Assembly: GCA_011050655.1 (NCBI GenBank)
Contig: DRFG01000133.1
Span: 1 to 45,664, forward strand
DNA from: Roseobacter sp.
Lineage (GTDB): Bacteria > Pseudomonadota > Alphaproteobacteria > Rhodobacterales > Rhodobacteraceae
Direction of reading: 5' to 3'
DNA length: 45,664 nucleotides
Shown here: in pieces, positions 17,107 to 26,048 of the stretch
Numbering within the stretch: the stretch's first letter is position 1
Layout: the number at the start of each line of letters is the position of its first letter
Position numbers and translations under genes: made by a program
Notes under the pieces: generated by a model
What the model was told of the DNA's origin: nothing
Seen by the model: the letters and a program-made list of their open reading frames with translations, nothing else
Database searches by the model: none

Positions 17107-17252
17107 CCAACTTACAGGGCTAAGTTCGTTGGATTAAGACAGCTTAATAGAGTAATCGACAGTCATAGTGCTTGCTGCTAAATCTCCGGGCAATATTGGA
17201 AAAATGTCATGCCGTTTCAGGCTTCGCCGCACATATTTAAGGGATTTAAGCA
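17107..17252 (+). promoter_or_regulatory. Leader region of the polysaccharide cluster
   Basis: A 146-bp gap between the parS-like palindrome and the first polysaccharide gene. It should hold the main promoter of the 27-kb cluster unless transcription runs through from parAB. I found no convincing -35/-10 pair and no JUMPstart/ops-like element by eye. AAGGGA ahead of the GTG at 17253 is the probable ribosome-binding site. Confidence 0.4.
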
Positions 17253-18548
17253 GTGGATTTGATTGATAAGCTTAGCAGCAAGACCGCTAGAATAGGCATT
17301 CTCGGCTTGGGCTATGTCGGGATACCCCTCGCCTTGACTGCTGCACGTGCGGGCCTGAATGTTATCGGGTTTGATGTAATCCAAAGCCGAGTAGATCAGC
17401 TTAACGGGGGTAAGAGCCCGATCAGACATATTGCAGATAGCGATATAGCAGCCATGAAGGATGCGGGGTTCGACGCAACCACTGATTTTTCACGCGCTTT
17501 GGATTGCGATGCACTGATCATATGTGTGCCGACACCATTGAACGAATACCGCGAGCCGGACTTGAGTTTTGTTATATCCACAATGGACATGATCGCCCCT
17601 TACTTACGTAAAGGCCAGTTGCTAAGTCTCGAAAGCACAACATGGCCGGGGACTACTAAAGAGATTTTGCTGCCTTATGCTGAGAAGGCGGGCCTTAAGG
17701 TAGGCCAAGATTTTTACCTTGTATACTCGCCTGAACGAGAAGATCCGGGCAATCTTAATTTTGAAACTCAAACCATCCCGAAGGTTGCCGGTGGGCATAC
17801 CCCGGCATGCCTTAAAGCCGCCGAGGCACTTTACGGAATCTTCATTGATAACGTGGTCACAGTGAGCTCAACTGAGGCTGCTGAAATGGTGAAGTTACTC
17901 GAAAACATCCATCGCTCGATTAATATTGGCCTTGCGAATGAAATGAAAATCGTCGCCGACGCCATGGGGCTGGATATCTTTGAAGTAATAGATGCAGCTA
18001 AGACCAAGCCTTTTGGCTTCACTGCTTATTATCCTGGGCCAGGGATTGGTGGCCACTGTATTCCGATTGATCCATTCTACCTTACGTGGAAAGCGCGTGA
18101 GTATGGCGTTCACACGCGCTTTATTGAGTTGGCCGGTGAAATCAACGCTTCCATGCCTCAGTATGTGGTGGACAAGACGGTGCGTGCTTTGAACGAAGCT
18201 GGCAAAAGTTTGAAGAATGCAAAGATCCTCGCGCTCGGTATTGCCTACAAGCGTGATGTTGACGACATGCGCGAAAGTCCTTCGGTTTTTGTAATGGAGC
18301 TTTTGCGTGAATGGGGGGCTGAGGTTGCTTATTCTGACCCTAACGTGCCCGTTTTCCCAGAGATGCGTGAGCATAAGTTCGATTTGTCATCAGTCGATCT
18401 GTCCCCAGACGTTATATCCAGCTACGATGCCGTCATTTTACTGACTGACCACACGGGTTTTGACTATGATATGATTCATGAAAGTTCTCAGCTTCTTGTC
18501 GATACTCGGGGTAAATTCCGCGGTGATATATCTGTTATCCGCGCTTAA
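17253..18548 (+). CDS. wbpA: UDP-N-acetyl-D-glucosamine 6-dehydrogenase (WbpA-like)
   Basis: Oxidises UDP-GlcNAc at carbon 6 to UDP-N-acetylglucosaminuronic acid with two NAD+. The 431-residue protein has the NAD loop GLGYVG at 18-23, substrate segment [10 protein letters not shown] at 158-167, and the catalytic cysteine Cys269 in [11 protein letters not shown]. The [10 protein letters not shown] motif near 217-226 is of the N-acetylhexosamine dehydrogenase group (WbpA/WbpO) rather than UDP-glucose dehydrogenase. The next genes are homologues of WbpB, WbpD and WbpE, which act on this product, so WbpA is the best name. Start is GTG with AAGGGA upstream. Composition turns more AT-rich here, marking entry into the acquired cluster. 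Confidence 0.93.
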   Translation: MDLIDKLSSKTARIGILGLGYVGIPLALTAARAGLNVIGFDVIQSRVDQLNGGKSPIRHIADSDIAAMKDAGFDATTDFSRALDCDALIICVPTPLNEYREPDLSFVISTMDMIAPYLRKGQLLSLESTTWPGTTKEILLPYAEKAGLKVGQDFYLVYSPEREDPGNLNFETQTIPKVAGGHTPACLKAAEALYGIFIDNVVTVSSTEAAEMVKLLENIHRSINIGLANEMKIVADAMGLDIFEVIDAAKTKPFGFTAYYPGPGIGGHCIPIDPFYLTWKAREYGVHTRFIELAGEINASMPQYVVDKTVRALNEAGKSLKNAKILALGIAYKRDVDDMRESPSVFVMELLREWGAEVAYSDPNVPVFPEMREHKFDLSSVDLSPDVISSYDAVILLTDHTGFDYDMIHESSQLLVDTRGKFRGDISVIRA

Positions 18549-18560
18549 GGAGCATGTCTT

Positions 18561-18713
18561 ATGGTAATGTTTTCAGAAATAGCTTCTTTTGCGAAAGAAG
18601 AGTTAAGAGCTGTGACGCAGTCGGTACTCGCGAACTTAATGGCAGCTCGTGTGCCAGCAAAGGAAAGCTATCCGCTGATTGACGCACCCAATCTGGTGGC
18701 AAAAGAAAAGTGA
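18561..18713 (+). CDS. Small ORF of unknown function (50 aa)
   Basis: ATG 18561 has a strong ribosome-binding site, AAGGAG at 18547-18552 with an eight-base spacer, and opens a 50-codon frame (MVMFSEIASFAKEEL... ending LVAKEK). I recognise no family. The predicted peptide is mostly helical with no membrane segment. It lies in the 293-bp gap between two enzymes that elsewhere in the cluster would overlap or nearly touch. It may be a real small protein or the start of a gene destroyed by deletion. Confidence 0.4.
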   Translation: MVMFSEIASFAKEELRAVTQSVLANLMAARVPAKESYPLIDAPNLVAKEK

Positions 18714-18838
18714 GAAAACAGCTGCACATTCTTGGTGATTTGCAAGGGGCGCGTTCGACCCTTCTACTGAAAGAGATGGCTGACAACTGTAAGCCTTATG
18801 CATCTCACTCTCAAAATAAACCCAGTAAAAAAGCTTAA
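18710..18838 (+). CDS. Second small ORF, overlapping the first (42 aa)
   Basis: GTG 18710 overlaps the stop of the preceding small ORF (GTGA) and opens 42 codons ending three bases before the wbpB-like start. The peptide begins VRKQLHILGDLQGARSTLL and ends with a lysine-rich tail. No family recognised. The two frames could be one ancestral gene split by a frameshift, or two coupled micro-ORFs that pass ribosomes on to wbpB. Confidence 0.3.
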   Translation: MRKQLHILGDLQGARSTLLLKEMADNCKPYASHSQNKPSKKA

Positions 18839-18841
18839 AAC

Positions 18842-19789
18842 ATGCCAACACAATATGCTCTAATAGGTGCTGCCGGATACATCGCACCACGTCACCTCAA
18901 AGCCATTAAAGATACAGGCGGAAACTTGGCCGTAGCTTACGATATCAATGATAGTGTTGGGATAATGGACAGCCATTTTCCTGATGCCGCATTTTTCACC
19001 GAGTTCGAACGGTTCGAAAGTTATGTCGATGATTTGCGTCGCAAAGGGCAGGGGCCGTCCTATGTGGGAATTTGTTCGCCGAACTATCTTCATAAGGCAC
19101 ACATGGGATTTGCTTTAAGGTCGGGCGCTGATGCTATTTGCGAGAAACCTCTGGTCTTGGATGTCAATGATATCGACGATTTGGCGGCCTTGGAAAAAGA
19201 CACTGGGCATCGCATCAACTCGATTCTCCAGCTACGCCTACACCCCGCCATTATTGCTTTGCGTGACCGCATCGCTGCAGGCCCGAAAGACAAAGTATAT
19301 GATGTAGATTTAGGGTATTTTACTTCACGTGGTGCTTGGTACCACGCGAGTTGGAAAGGCTTTGATCAAAAGTCTGGCGGTATAGCTACGAATATAGGTG
19401 TGCATTTCTACGATATGCTAAGCTTTGTATTCGGTCCGATCCGCGAAAATATTGTACATCATCGCGGTTTGGATGCAGCGGCGGGCTATCTGGAGTTTGC
19501 GCAAGCGCGCGTGCGGTGGGTTCTGTCGATTAACCGCAACCATTTGCCTGCCCACACACCCGCAGGCCAGACGACCCACCGCTCAATCACCGTCGAAGGT
19601 GACGAGATCGAATTCTCTGGTGGTTTCACGGACCTACATACTGCAAGCTACCAAAATGTGCTTGAAGGGAATGGGTACGGTCTAGATGTCGTTCGTCCCT
19701 CGATCGAAATTGTAAGCCACATCCGTACAGCACCAATTGAGCTACGCAAAGGGGAGCAACACCCTGATATTTCTAAGGTGCTGGGATGA
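18842..19789 (+). CDS. wbpB: UDP-GlcNAc-uronate 3-dehydrogenase (WbpB-like, Gfo/Idh/MocA family)
   Basis: Predicted to oxidise carbon 3 of UDP-GlcNAcA to the 3-keto sugar, working as a coupled pair with the aminotransferase WbpE. The 315-residue length equals the known WbpB size. The Rossmann start is [13 protein letters not shown] at 8-20, and the family EKP motif is CEKPLVLD at 100-107 with the catalytic lysine at 102. [15 protein letters not shown] further on holds the conserved histidine region. Its stop overlaps the start of the wbpD-like gene (ATGA). The two small ORFs lie just upstream. Confidence 0.92.
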   Translation: MPTQYALIGAAGYIAPRHLKAIKDTGGNLAVAYDINDSVGIMDSHFPDAAFFTEFERFESYVDDLRRKGQGPSYVGICSPNYLHKAHMGFALRSGADAICEKPLVLDVNDIDDLAALEKDTGHRINSILQLRLHPAIIALRDRIAAGPKDKVYDVDLGYFTSRGAWYHASWKGFDQKSGGIATNIGVHFYDMLSFVFGPIRENIVHHRGLDAAAGYLEFAQARVRWVLSINRNHLPAHTPAGQTTHRSITVEGDEIEFSGGFTDLHTASYQNVLEGNGYGLDVVRPSIEIVSHIRTAPIELRKGEQHPDISKVLG

Positions 19790-20358
19790 TACATTCTACC
19801 GCTTTTATCCACGAAAGCGCTTATGTGGATGACCTAACCGAGATCGGAGAAGGCACTAAGGTTTGGCATTTCGTACATGTTTTAGCACATACAAAAATCG
19901 GTGCGAATTGTGTGTTGGGACAGAACGTAATGGCTGGTCCGTATGTTACTATCGGTGATGGTTGCAAGGTGCAAAATAATGTGGCGCTCTATAAGGGCGT
20001 TACTCTGGAACGTGATGTCTTTTGCGGGCCTTCATGTGTTTTTACTAATGTCTTAACGCCGCGTGCTCATATTGAGCGTAAAGATGAGTTTGGTGAGACA
20101 CTCGTAAAACAGGGTGCGACTATAGGCGCTAATGCCACAATCGTTTGCGGCCATACGCTTGGGGCTTTTTGTATGATAGCTGCTGGAGCTGTTGTTACGC
20201 GTGATGTACCTGATTACGCCTTAATGGCTGGCATACCAGCAAGACGTATCGGCTGGGTAAGCCGGGCAGGGGATCGGTTGGGTGAAGACCTCATTTGTCC
20301 CCGTACGGGGGAACGTTATGCCGAAACGAATGATACCCTCATATTCATAGAGGAATAG
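19786..20358 (+). CDS. wbpD: UDP-3-amino-GlcNAc-uronate N-acetyltransferase (WbpD-like)
   Basis: A 190-residue left-handed beta-helix acyltransferase with clear hexapeptide repeats ([39 protein letters not shown]). WbpD acetylates the new 3-amino group to give UDP-2,3-diacetamido-2,3-dideoxy-D-glucuronic acid. The [14 protein letters not shown] segment near 83-96 is a landmark of this family and of related amino-sugar acetyltransferases. The gene is coupled to wbpB upstream and ends three bases before the wbpE-like gene. Identification rests on both sequence type and its place inside a complete wbpA-B-D-E set. Confidence 0.92.
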   Translation: MIHSTAFIHESAYVDDLTEIGEGTKVWHFVHVLAHTKIGANCVLGQNVMAGPYVTIGDGCKVQNNVALYKGVTLERDVFCGPSCVFTNVLTPRAHIERKDEFGETLVKQGATIGANATIVCGHTLGAFCMIAAGAVVTRDVPDYALMAGIPARRIGWVSRAGDRLGEDLICPRTGERYAETNDTLIFIEE

Positions 20359-20361
20359 ATT

Positions 20362-21459
20362 ATGCAGTTCGTTGACCTTGCCGCTCAACAAAATCGGCTT
20401 CGTATTGAAATAGAAGGTGGTATTGCGCGGGTTTTGGCACATGGAAAATATATTATGGGGCCGGAGGTTGATGAGCTTGAGCAAGCTTTAAAAGCCTATA
20501 CCGGCGCAAAATATTGCATTTCTTGTGCCAACGGGACTGACGCTTTGCAAATAGCACTAATGGCACTTGGGGTAGGGCGAGGCGACGAAGTCATTACACC
20601 TGGTTTCAGCTATATAGCCACTGCTGAAACTGTTGCGTTACTAGGGGCAAAGCCGGTCTACGTCGATATTGATCCCGTGAGCTTCAACATGGATCCTGGG
20701 TTGCTTGAGGCCGCCATTACCCCACAAACTCGCGCGATTATTCCGGTCTCTCTTTATGGGCAATGCGCTGATTTTAGTGCAATCAATGATATTGCCAAAA
20801 AGCATGGGCTGCCCGTAATTGAAGACGGTGCCCAAAGTTTTGGGGCTTCTTATAAGGGAATGAAATCTGGTAACTTATCAACTATCGGATGCACCAGTTT
20901 TTTCCCCTCTAAGCCTTTGGGTTGTTATGGAGATGGGGGGGCAATTTTTACCAATGACGATGAGTTTGGAAAAATCATGCTGCAGATTGCCCGCCATGGG
21001 CAAGACCGCCGATACCACCACTTACGGGTTGGTGTTAACAGCCGCATGGATACGCTGCAGGCTGCAATCCTACTGCCGAAACTGGCTATCTTGGATGATG
21101 AGCTTGCCGCGCGCCAAGCAATCGCTGAACGCTACTATGAGTTGCTGCTAGGCTGTAACTTGCGGGGGCTACCCAATATTGCCGATCACAATAGCAGCGC
21201 TTGGGCGCAATACACAGTTCGTGTCGAAAATCGCGCTGCTGTTCAGTCTAGTTTGAAGGCGGCAGGAGTTCCGACGGCGGTGCATTATCCATTGCCTCTT
21301 AATCGCCAACCTGCGGTGGCTGATACTACTGTGTTTTTACCTCATGGAGACTCTGCGTCCGAAGAAGTGATGAGCTTACCGATGCACCCTTACCTATCGT
21401 TAAGTGATCAACATAAAGTGGCTGAAGCTCTTTTGAGTATAGTGAAAGAGACTTCATAA
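20362..21459 (+). CDS. wbpE: UDP-3-keto-GlcNAc-uronate aminotransferase (WbpE-like, DegT/DnrJ family)
   Basis: A 365-residue pyridoxal-phosphate sugar aminotransferase. NGTDALQIAL at 58-67 binds the phosphate, Asp155 in EDGAQSFGA contacts the cofactor, and Lys184 in FFPSKPLGCYGDGG forms the Schiff base. WbpE transfers an amino group from glutamate to carbon 3 of the keto sugar made by WbpB. The MQFVDLAAQQ start is characteristic of the group. It completes the four-gene WbpA/B/E/D pathway; a WbpI 2-epimerase does not follow, so the product may stay in the gluco configuration. Confidence 0.93.
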   Translation: MQFVDLAAQQNRLRIEIEGGIARVLAHGKYIMGPEVDELEQALKAYTGAKYCISCANGTDALQIALMALGVGRGDEVITPGFSYIATAETVALLGAKPVYVDIDPVSFNMDPGLLEAAITPQTRAIIPVSLYGQCADFSAINDIAKKHGLPVIEDGAQSFGASYKGMKSGNLSTIGCTSFFPSKPLGCYGDGGAIFTNDDEFGKIMLQIARHGQDRRYHHLRVGVNSRMDTLQAAILLPKLAILDDELAARQAIAERYYELLLGCNLRGLPNIADHNSSAWAQYTVRVENRAAVQSSLKAAGVPTAVHYPLPLNRQPAVADTTVFLPHGDSASEEVMSLPMHPYLSLSDQHKVAEALLSIVKETS

Positions 21460-21461
21460 TA

Positions 21462-22721
21462 GTGTCTCAAAAACTCGGTCAAAGCGCGGTGATTTATCTT
21501 GCTGCTAACATCGCGAATGCAGGGGTGCCGTTCTTGCTGCTGCCTATATTGACGCGCGTACTTGATCCGGCCGATTACGGCATTATTGCAATGTTTGCGG
21601 TTACATTGGGCGTTTTTGCTGCATTCGTAGGCCTCAGCGTTCATGGAGCTGTGGGAGTAAGATACTTCCAATACACTTCTGATAAGATGGCAGATTTTGT
21701 GACTACATGCTTGATTATCTTAATGAGCAGCACGATTATCCTTGCAGCAATCGTATTTTTTGCTAGCCCATATTTAACTTTAGCAACGGGTCTACCGCGT
21801 AATTGGCTTGTGTTAGGGGTCTTCATAGCAGCAGCGCAAATTGCAGGGCAAATACGGCTCTCTTTATGGCAGGTAGCTGGTAAACCTATCATCTATGGGG
21901 CGTTTCAGTTCAGTCAGACCCTAACTAATGCACTTTTATCCATTTATTTGATCCTTGCAGTTGGCATGGCATGGCAAGGCCGCCTCATTGGACAGAGCGT
22001 TGCGCTGGTAAGTTTTGGCACATTAGCCCTGCTTTGGCTCTATATGGCAGGGTTTATTGTTAGGCCCCGTGACTTTAGATCACACGCACGCGATGCGCTT
22101 CGGTTTGGGGTGCCATTGATACCACATGTACTAGGTGGGTTAATGATCGTAGCTGTGGACAGATTCATTATTACAGGTCTTTTAGATATTGCCAGTGCCG
22201 GTATTTATATGGTTGCTGTGCAAATAGGTCAGGTTCTTGGCTTATTGACGGATGCTTTCAATAAAGCTTATGCGCCTTGGTTGATGCGGCAGCTCTCGCG
22301 GTCTGATGGGACCCCAGAAAAGGCTATCGTACGTGGCACATACATTTATTTCGCGGTTATCGTAGTGATTGCTCTGAGTATAGGTGTTGCGGCTCCCCAA
22401 ATTATCAGCGTGATGGCAGGTTCAGCGTTTCAAAACGCTGACGCTGTCGTTATATACATGGCTTTGGGATATGCATTCAGCGGTTGCTACCTGATGGTGA
22501 CCAACTACATATTTTTCGAAAGCAAAACGGCTATTTTAGCCTATATGACTTTTGCGGTGGGCCTTTTGAATATTGCTCTTACTTATTGGTTGGTTGGCAA
22601 AAATGGTATAGTTGGCGCTGGACAAGCCTTTGCGGTAAGTCAGTTTATAGCCTTTGTAGGGACTTGGGGGCTGGCACAAAGAGTTCACCCCATGCCTTGG
22701 CGCAAAGCTTTTTCCTCTTAA
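21462..22721 (+). CDS. wzx: Polysaccharide repeat-unit flippase (Wzx-like)
   Basis: A 419-residue integral membrane protein with about 12 hydrophobic helices, of the MOP-superfamily oligosaccharide flippases. It should move the undecaprenyl-linked repeat unit across the inner membrane. The SQKLGQSAVIYLAANIANAG start and the PILTRVLDPADYGIIA stretch are typical of Wzx proteins. The start is GTG at 21462, two bases after the wbpE stop. Flippases are usually specific for the first sugar, so it most likely co-evolved with the initiating transferase at 42884-44107. Confidence 0.9.
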   Translation: MSQKLGQSAVIYLAANIANAGVPFLLLPILTRVLDPADYGIIAMFAVTLGVFAAFVGLSVHGAVGVRYFQYTSDKMADFVTTCLIILMSSTIILAAIVFFASPYLTLATGLPRNWLVLGVFIAAAQIAGQIRLSLWQVAGKPIIYGAFQFSQTLTNALLSIYLILAVGMAWQGRLIGQSVALVSFGTLALLWLYMAGFIVRPRDFRSHARDALRFGVPLIPHVLGGLMIVAVDRFIITGLLDIASAGIYMVAVQIGQVLGLLTDAFNKAYAPWLMRQLSRSDGTPEKAIVRGTYIYFAVIVVIALSIGVAAPQIISVMAGSAFQNADAVVIYMALGYAFSGCYLMVTNYIFFESKTAILAYMTFAVGLLNIALTYWLVGKNGIVGAGQAFAVSQFIAFVGTWGLAQRVHPMPWRKAFSS

Positions 22722-22748
22722 CATATTCGTATAAACAAGGTGACAAAT

Positions 22749-23729
22749 GTGAAAAATATTCTGGTAACAGGGGCTGATGGATTTATTGGTTCACATCTTG
22801 TTGAGATGCTGGTGGCCCAAGGCCATCACGTTAAAGCATTGTCACAATACAACTCCTTTAACTCTTGGGGGTGGCTCGAAGACATTCCCGCACTTAACAA
22901 AATAGAAGTGCTGAATGGAGATGTTCGAGATGCTCATTATTGCAAACACATCACTAAAGATATCGACATTGTATTTCATTTAGCCGCTCTAATAGCCATT
23001 CCCTATTCCTACGTGGCACCGGACAGCTATGTAGACACCAATGTTCGCGGCACGCTGAATATTTGTCAGGCAGCGATGGAAAATGGCGTATCCCGTGTCA
23101 TTCACACCTCGACATCAGAGGTATATGGAACGGCGCAATACGTACCTATAGATGAAGAGCATCCGTTGCAGGCGCAATCTCCTTACAGCGCATCCAAGAT
23201 TGGAGCAGATGCAATGGCAATGAGCTTCTATAACGCTTTTGATCTTCCCGTAACTATTGCGCGCCCTTTTAATACATATGGTCCGCGTCAGTCAGCCCGT
23301 GCGGTTATTCCAACAATTATTACGCAGATAGCTGATGGAGCAAAAGAGATAAAACTAGGGGATGTTACTCCGACGCGTGATTTCAATTATGTGTCTGATA
23401 CCTGTCATGGGTTTTTGGCGCTTGCTGAGTCTGACAAAACTATTGGTGAGACAGTAAATATAGGCTCTAACTTCGAAATTTCCGTGATCGATACGCTCAA
23501 CATGATCCGCGATATTATGGGGAGCGAAGTTAAATTTGTTCTTGATGAACAGCGTCAGCGGCCCGGTAAATCTGAAGTATTCCGGCTCTGGTGCGATAAT
23601 ACCAAAATTCATACGCTGACAGGTTTCACCCCTAAATTGACCATCCGTGAGGGTTTGGAAAAAACAGTCGATTGGTTCAGCCAACCTGCGAACCTGGCTA
23701 AATATAAGTCAGGAATCTATAATGTTTGA
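22749..23729 (+). CDS. legB: Nucleotide-HexNAc 4,6-dehydratase LegB
   Basis: First dedicated enzyme of legionaminic acid synthesis, removing water from UDP- or GDP-GlcNAc to give the 4-keto-6-deoxy sugar. The 326-residue SDR protein begins KNILVTGADGFIGSHL; the catalytic region is TSTSEVYGTAQ followed by YSASKIGADA (Tyr/Lys pair). I chose GTG 22749 because AAGGTGA (22737-22743) is properly spaced; a GTG nine bases earlier lies inside that site. The next seven genes supply the remaining steps to the CMP-activated sugar, which makes the pathway assignment strong. Its end overlaps the legC-like start by eight bases. Confidence 0.92.
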   Translation: MKNILVTGADGFIGSHLVEMLVAQGHHVKALSQYNSFNSWGWLEDIPALNKIEVLNGDVRDAHYCKHITKDIDIVFHLAALIAIPYSYVAPDSYVDTNVRGTLNICQAAMENGVSRVIHTSTSEVYGTAQYVPIDEEHPLQAQSPYSASKIGADAMAMSFYNAFDLPVTIARPFNTYGPRQSARAVIPTIITQIADGAKEIKLGDVTPTRDFNYVSDTCHGFLALAESDKTIGETVNIGSNFEISVIDTLNMIRDIMGSEVKFVLDEQRQRPGKSEVFRLWCDNTKIHTLTGFTPKLTIREGLEKTVDWFSQPANLAKYKSGIYNV

Positions 23730-24888
23730 TCCGCTCATCGCCTTTATACGGGACCAGTATCAGACTAATGATCCTATCCCTCTTCATGCTCCTACGTTTG
23801 GGGGGAATGAGCGTATCTATGTAGATGAAACCATCACCTCTACTTTCGTGTCCAGCGTAGGGAGGTTTGTTGATCGCTTCGAAGCTGACATGGCAAGTTA
23901 TACGGGAAGCCCGCGTGCAGTGGCGGTCATGAACGGGACCGCAGGGCTGCATATGGCGCTGATGCTGGCAGGAGTTGCGCGCGATGAGTATGTTATCACT
24001 CAGGCTTTAACTTTCGTGGCCACGTGCAATGCCATTTCATATTGTGGAGCCACTCCAATCTTTGTGGATGTAGACCATGATACCATGGGGCTGTCCCCTA
24101 CTGCGTTAGAAGCATGGTTGGAACAGCATGCTGATCAAAGCGACGATGGTCTGTGCAGGTATAAAGCCGATGGGAAGGTTATCCGAGCTTGCGTGCCAAT
24201 GCATAGCTTCGGCCATCCCGTTCATTTGCATGAACTTGTGCGCGTTTGTAAAACGTGGGGGCTGGTCTTGGTCGAGGACGCTGCAGAATCTTTGGGTAGT
24301 ACCTACCATGGGCAGCATACGGGCACCTTCGGGGCGATTGGCGTCGCCAGCTTTAATGGCAACAAAACCATTACTACTGGGGGCGGTGGAATGATTTTAT
24401 GCAGCGAAGCTTTGGGCAACCGTGCCAAACATCTGACCACCACAGCGAAAAAGCCTCATAGCTTTGAGTATGTCCATGATGCGGTTGGCTATAATTTTCG
24501 GATGCCTAATTTGAACGCAGCATTGGGGTGCGCCCAATTAGAGCAGCTTCCTGGATTTGTGGCAGCTAAGCGGGCATTAGCAGCCGCTTATCGTTCTTTT
24601 TTTGCCGATAGCTCGCTGAGTTTCTTTTCGGAGCCCTCAGGTTGTGAATCAAACTATTGGCTTAATGCGGTGATCTGTTCGGACCGTGCAGAACGTGACA
24701 GAATGCTAGAAGCTACTAATTCAGCGGGTATTATGACCCGTCCTATCTGGGCTCTTATGACACGCTTACCAATGTATGACACGGCTCCACGCAGCGATGA
24801 ACTCACACAATCGAATTGGTTCGAGGATCGGGTGGTCAACTTGCCGAGCAGCGTTATTCCCGGCCTAATCCCAGATAAAGCACCATGA
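23722..24888 (+). CDS. legC: Sugar 4-aminotransferase LegC (DegT/DnrJ family)
   Basis: Predicted to aminate carbon 4 of the LegB product. The 388-residue PLP enzyme has NGTAGLHMAL at 71-80, Asp186 in VEDAAESLG and Lys215 in SFNGNKTITTGGGG for the Schiff base; the GNK and glycine-run context is typical of the LegC/PseC-like group that acts on nonulosonic acid precursors. The N-terminal IPLHAPTFGGNE is another landmark. ATG 23722 is preceded by AGGA and was preferred over a frame extending to 23647 that would lie within legB. Coupled to legG by an ATGA overlap. Confidence 0.92.
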   Translation: MFDPLIAFIRDQYQTNDPIPLHAPTFGGNERIYVDETITSTFVSSVGRFVDRFEADMASYTGSPRAVAVMNGTAGLHMALMLAGVARDEYVITQALTFVATCNAISYCGATPIFVDVDHDTMGLSPTALEAWLEQHADQSDDGLCRYKADGKVIRACVPMHSFGHPVHLHELVRVCKTWGLVLVEDAAESLGSTYHGQHTGTFGAIGVASFNGNKTITTGGGGMILCSEALGNRAKHLTTTAKKPHSFEYVHDAVGYNFRMPNLNAALGCAQLEQLPGFVAAKRALAAAYRSFFADSSLSFFSEPSGCESNYWLNAVICSDRAERDRMLEATNSAGIMTRPIWALMTRLPMYDTAPRSDELTQSNWFEDRVVNLPSSVIPGLIPDKAP

Positions 24889-26048
24889 GCCGCAAGATTG
24901 CCATCTTCACGGGGACGCGTGCAGAATATGGCCTGCTGCATTGGTTGATGCGCGATGTTCAGAACGACCCTGATCTGACGTTGCAAGTTATCGTAGGAGC
25001 CATGCATTTATCTCCTGAATTTGGCCAAACTTGGAAAGAGATCGCCGCCGATGGATTTTCTATCGACGCTAAAGTCGAGATGCTCCTGTCCTCTGATACG
25101 GCAGTAGGAGTAGCAAAATCCATGGGCTTAGGTGTTTTAGCCTTCGCCGATGCTCTGGACCGACTTTCACCAGATATGTTGGTTGTGTTGGGGGATCGAT
25201 TTGAGGCTTTGGCAATCGTTCAAACTGCAATGGTTCTTCGCATACCCGTTGCTCATATTCACGGGGGAGAAGTGACGGAAGGAGCTTACGATGATGCCAT
25301 TCGACATGCTATCACTAAGATGGCCAGCCTGCATTTTGTGGCGGCTGAGCCGTATGCCCGCCGAGTGATTCAGATGGGAACGCCCCCTGAAAGAGTGTTC
25401 AACGTGGGGGCCGTTGGCCTCGATCAAATTAAACGAGAAGAGGCGATTGATCGCACAGCTCTATCAGCTGAACTTGGCTTTGATTTGGTCCGTCCTTATG
25501 TTTTGGTAACATATCATCCGGTAACAGCCGGTGCTGAAGATCCCGTAAAAACCACTGAAGCATTACTGAATGCTCTGGATACCATTCCAGACCATCAAGT
25601 TATCTTAACCTTTCCTAATGCGGATAATGGAGGGCGCGCGATAATTCCGCTTTTAAAAGCCTACGCTGCTCGCGACAGTGCCCGAGTACTGGCTTTGCCA
25701 TCTTTGGGTTTTAGACGCTACAAAGCTGCAATGGCCGGGGTCTCGGCTGTGATTGGCAATTCTTCAAGCGGCATAATCGAAGCACCATCGTTTCGTGTGC
25801 CAACAGTCAACATAGGTGTCCGTCAGCATGGCCGGTTAGCAGCATCTTCCGTGCTTAACTGTGCCGCCGACGAACACTCCATTACAGAAACGATTAAGAA
25901 AGCTCTTTCTGCCGACGTACAGATATCTGCCCAGGGCACCGTAAATCCGTATGGAGCCGGAGATGCCACGCGACAGATCATCGCCGCGCTCAAAGCCAAC
26001 CTAGGACCTTTCCCTCAAACTTTCTATGACCTGGAGGCTGTTCTATGA
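24885..26048 (+). CDS. legG: Hydrolysing NDP-diacetamido-sugar 2-epimerase LegG (NeuC-like)
   Basis: A 387-residue GT-B-fold enzyme of the hydrolysing UDP-GlcNAc 2-epimerase family. It inverts carbon 2 of the 2,4-diacetamido sugar and releases the nucleotide, giving the 6-deoxy-mannose analogue used by the synthase. FTGTRAEYGLL at 8-18, GDRFEAL at 103-109, HIHGGEVTEGAYDD at 124-137 and the GNSSSGIIEAP segment near the end are family landmarks. The start overlaps legC and the end overlaps legI, both by ATGA, so the proteins are likely made in fixed ratio. Confidence 0.94.
   Translation: MSRKIAIFTGTRAEYGLLHWLMRDVQNDPDLTLQVIVGAMHLSPEFGQTWKEIAADGFSIDAKVEMLLSSDTAVGVAKSMGLGVLAFADALDRLSPDMLVVLGDRFEALAIVQTAMVLRIPVAHIHGGEVTEGAYDDAIRHAITKMASLHFVAAEPYARRVIQMGTPPERVFNVGAVGLDQIKREEAIDRTALSAELGFDLVRPYVLVTYHPVTAGAEDPVKTTEALLNALDTIPDHQVILTFPNADNGGRAIIPLLKAYAARDSARVLALPSLGFRRYKAAMAGVSAVIGNSSSGIIEAPSFRVPTVNIGVRQHGRLAASSVLNCAADEHSITETIKKALSADVQISAQGTVNPYGAGDATRQIIAALKANLGPFPQTFYDLEAVL

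Noticed and set aside
3781-17113. A 14-bp identical stretch (TTTAGGGCCAACTT) at 3781-3794 and 17100-17113.
   Set aside because: Matches of this length are expected a few times by chance in 45 kb, and the flanks are unrelated.
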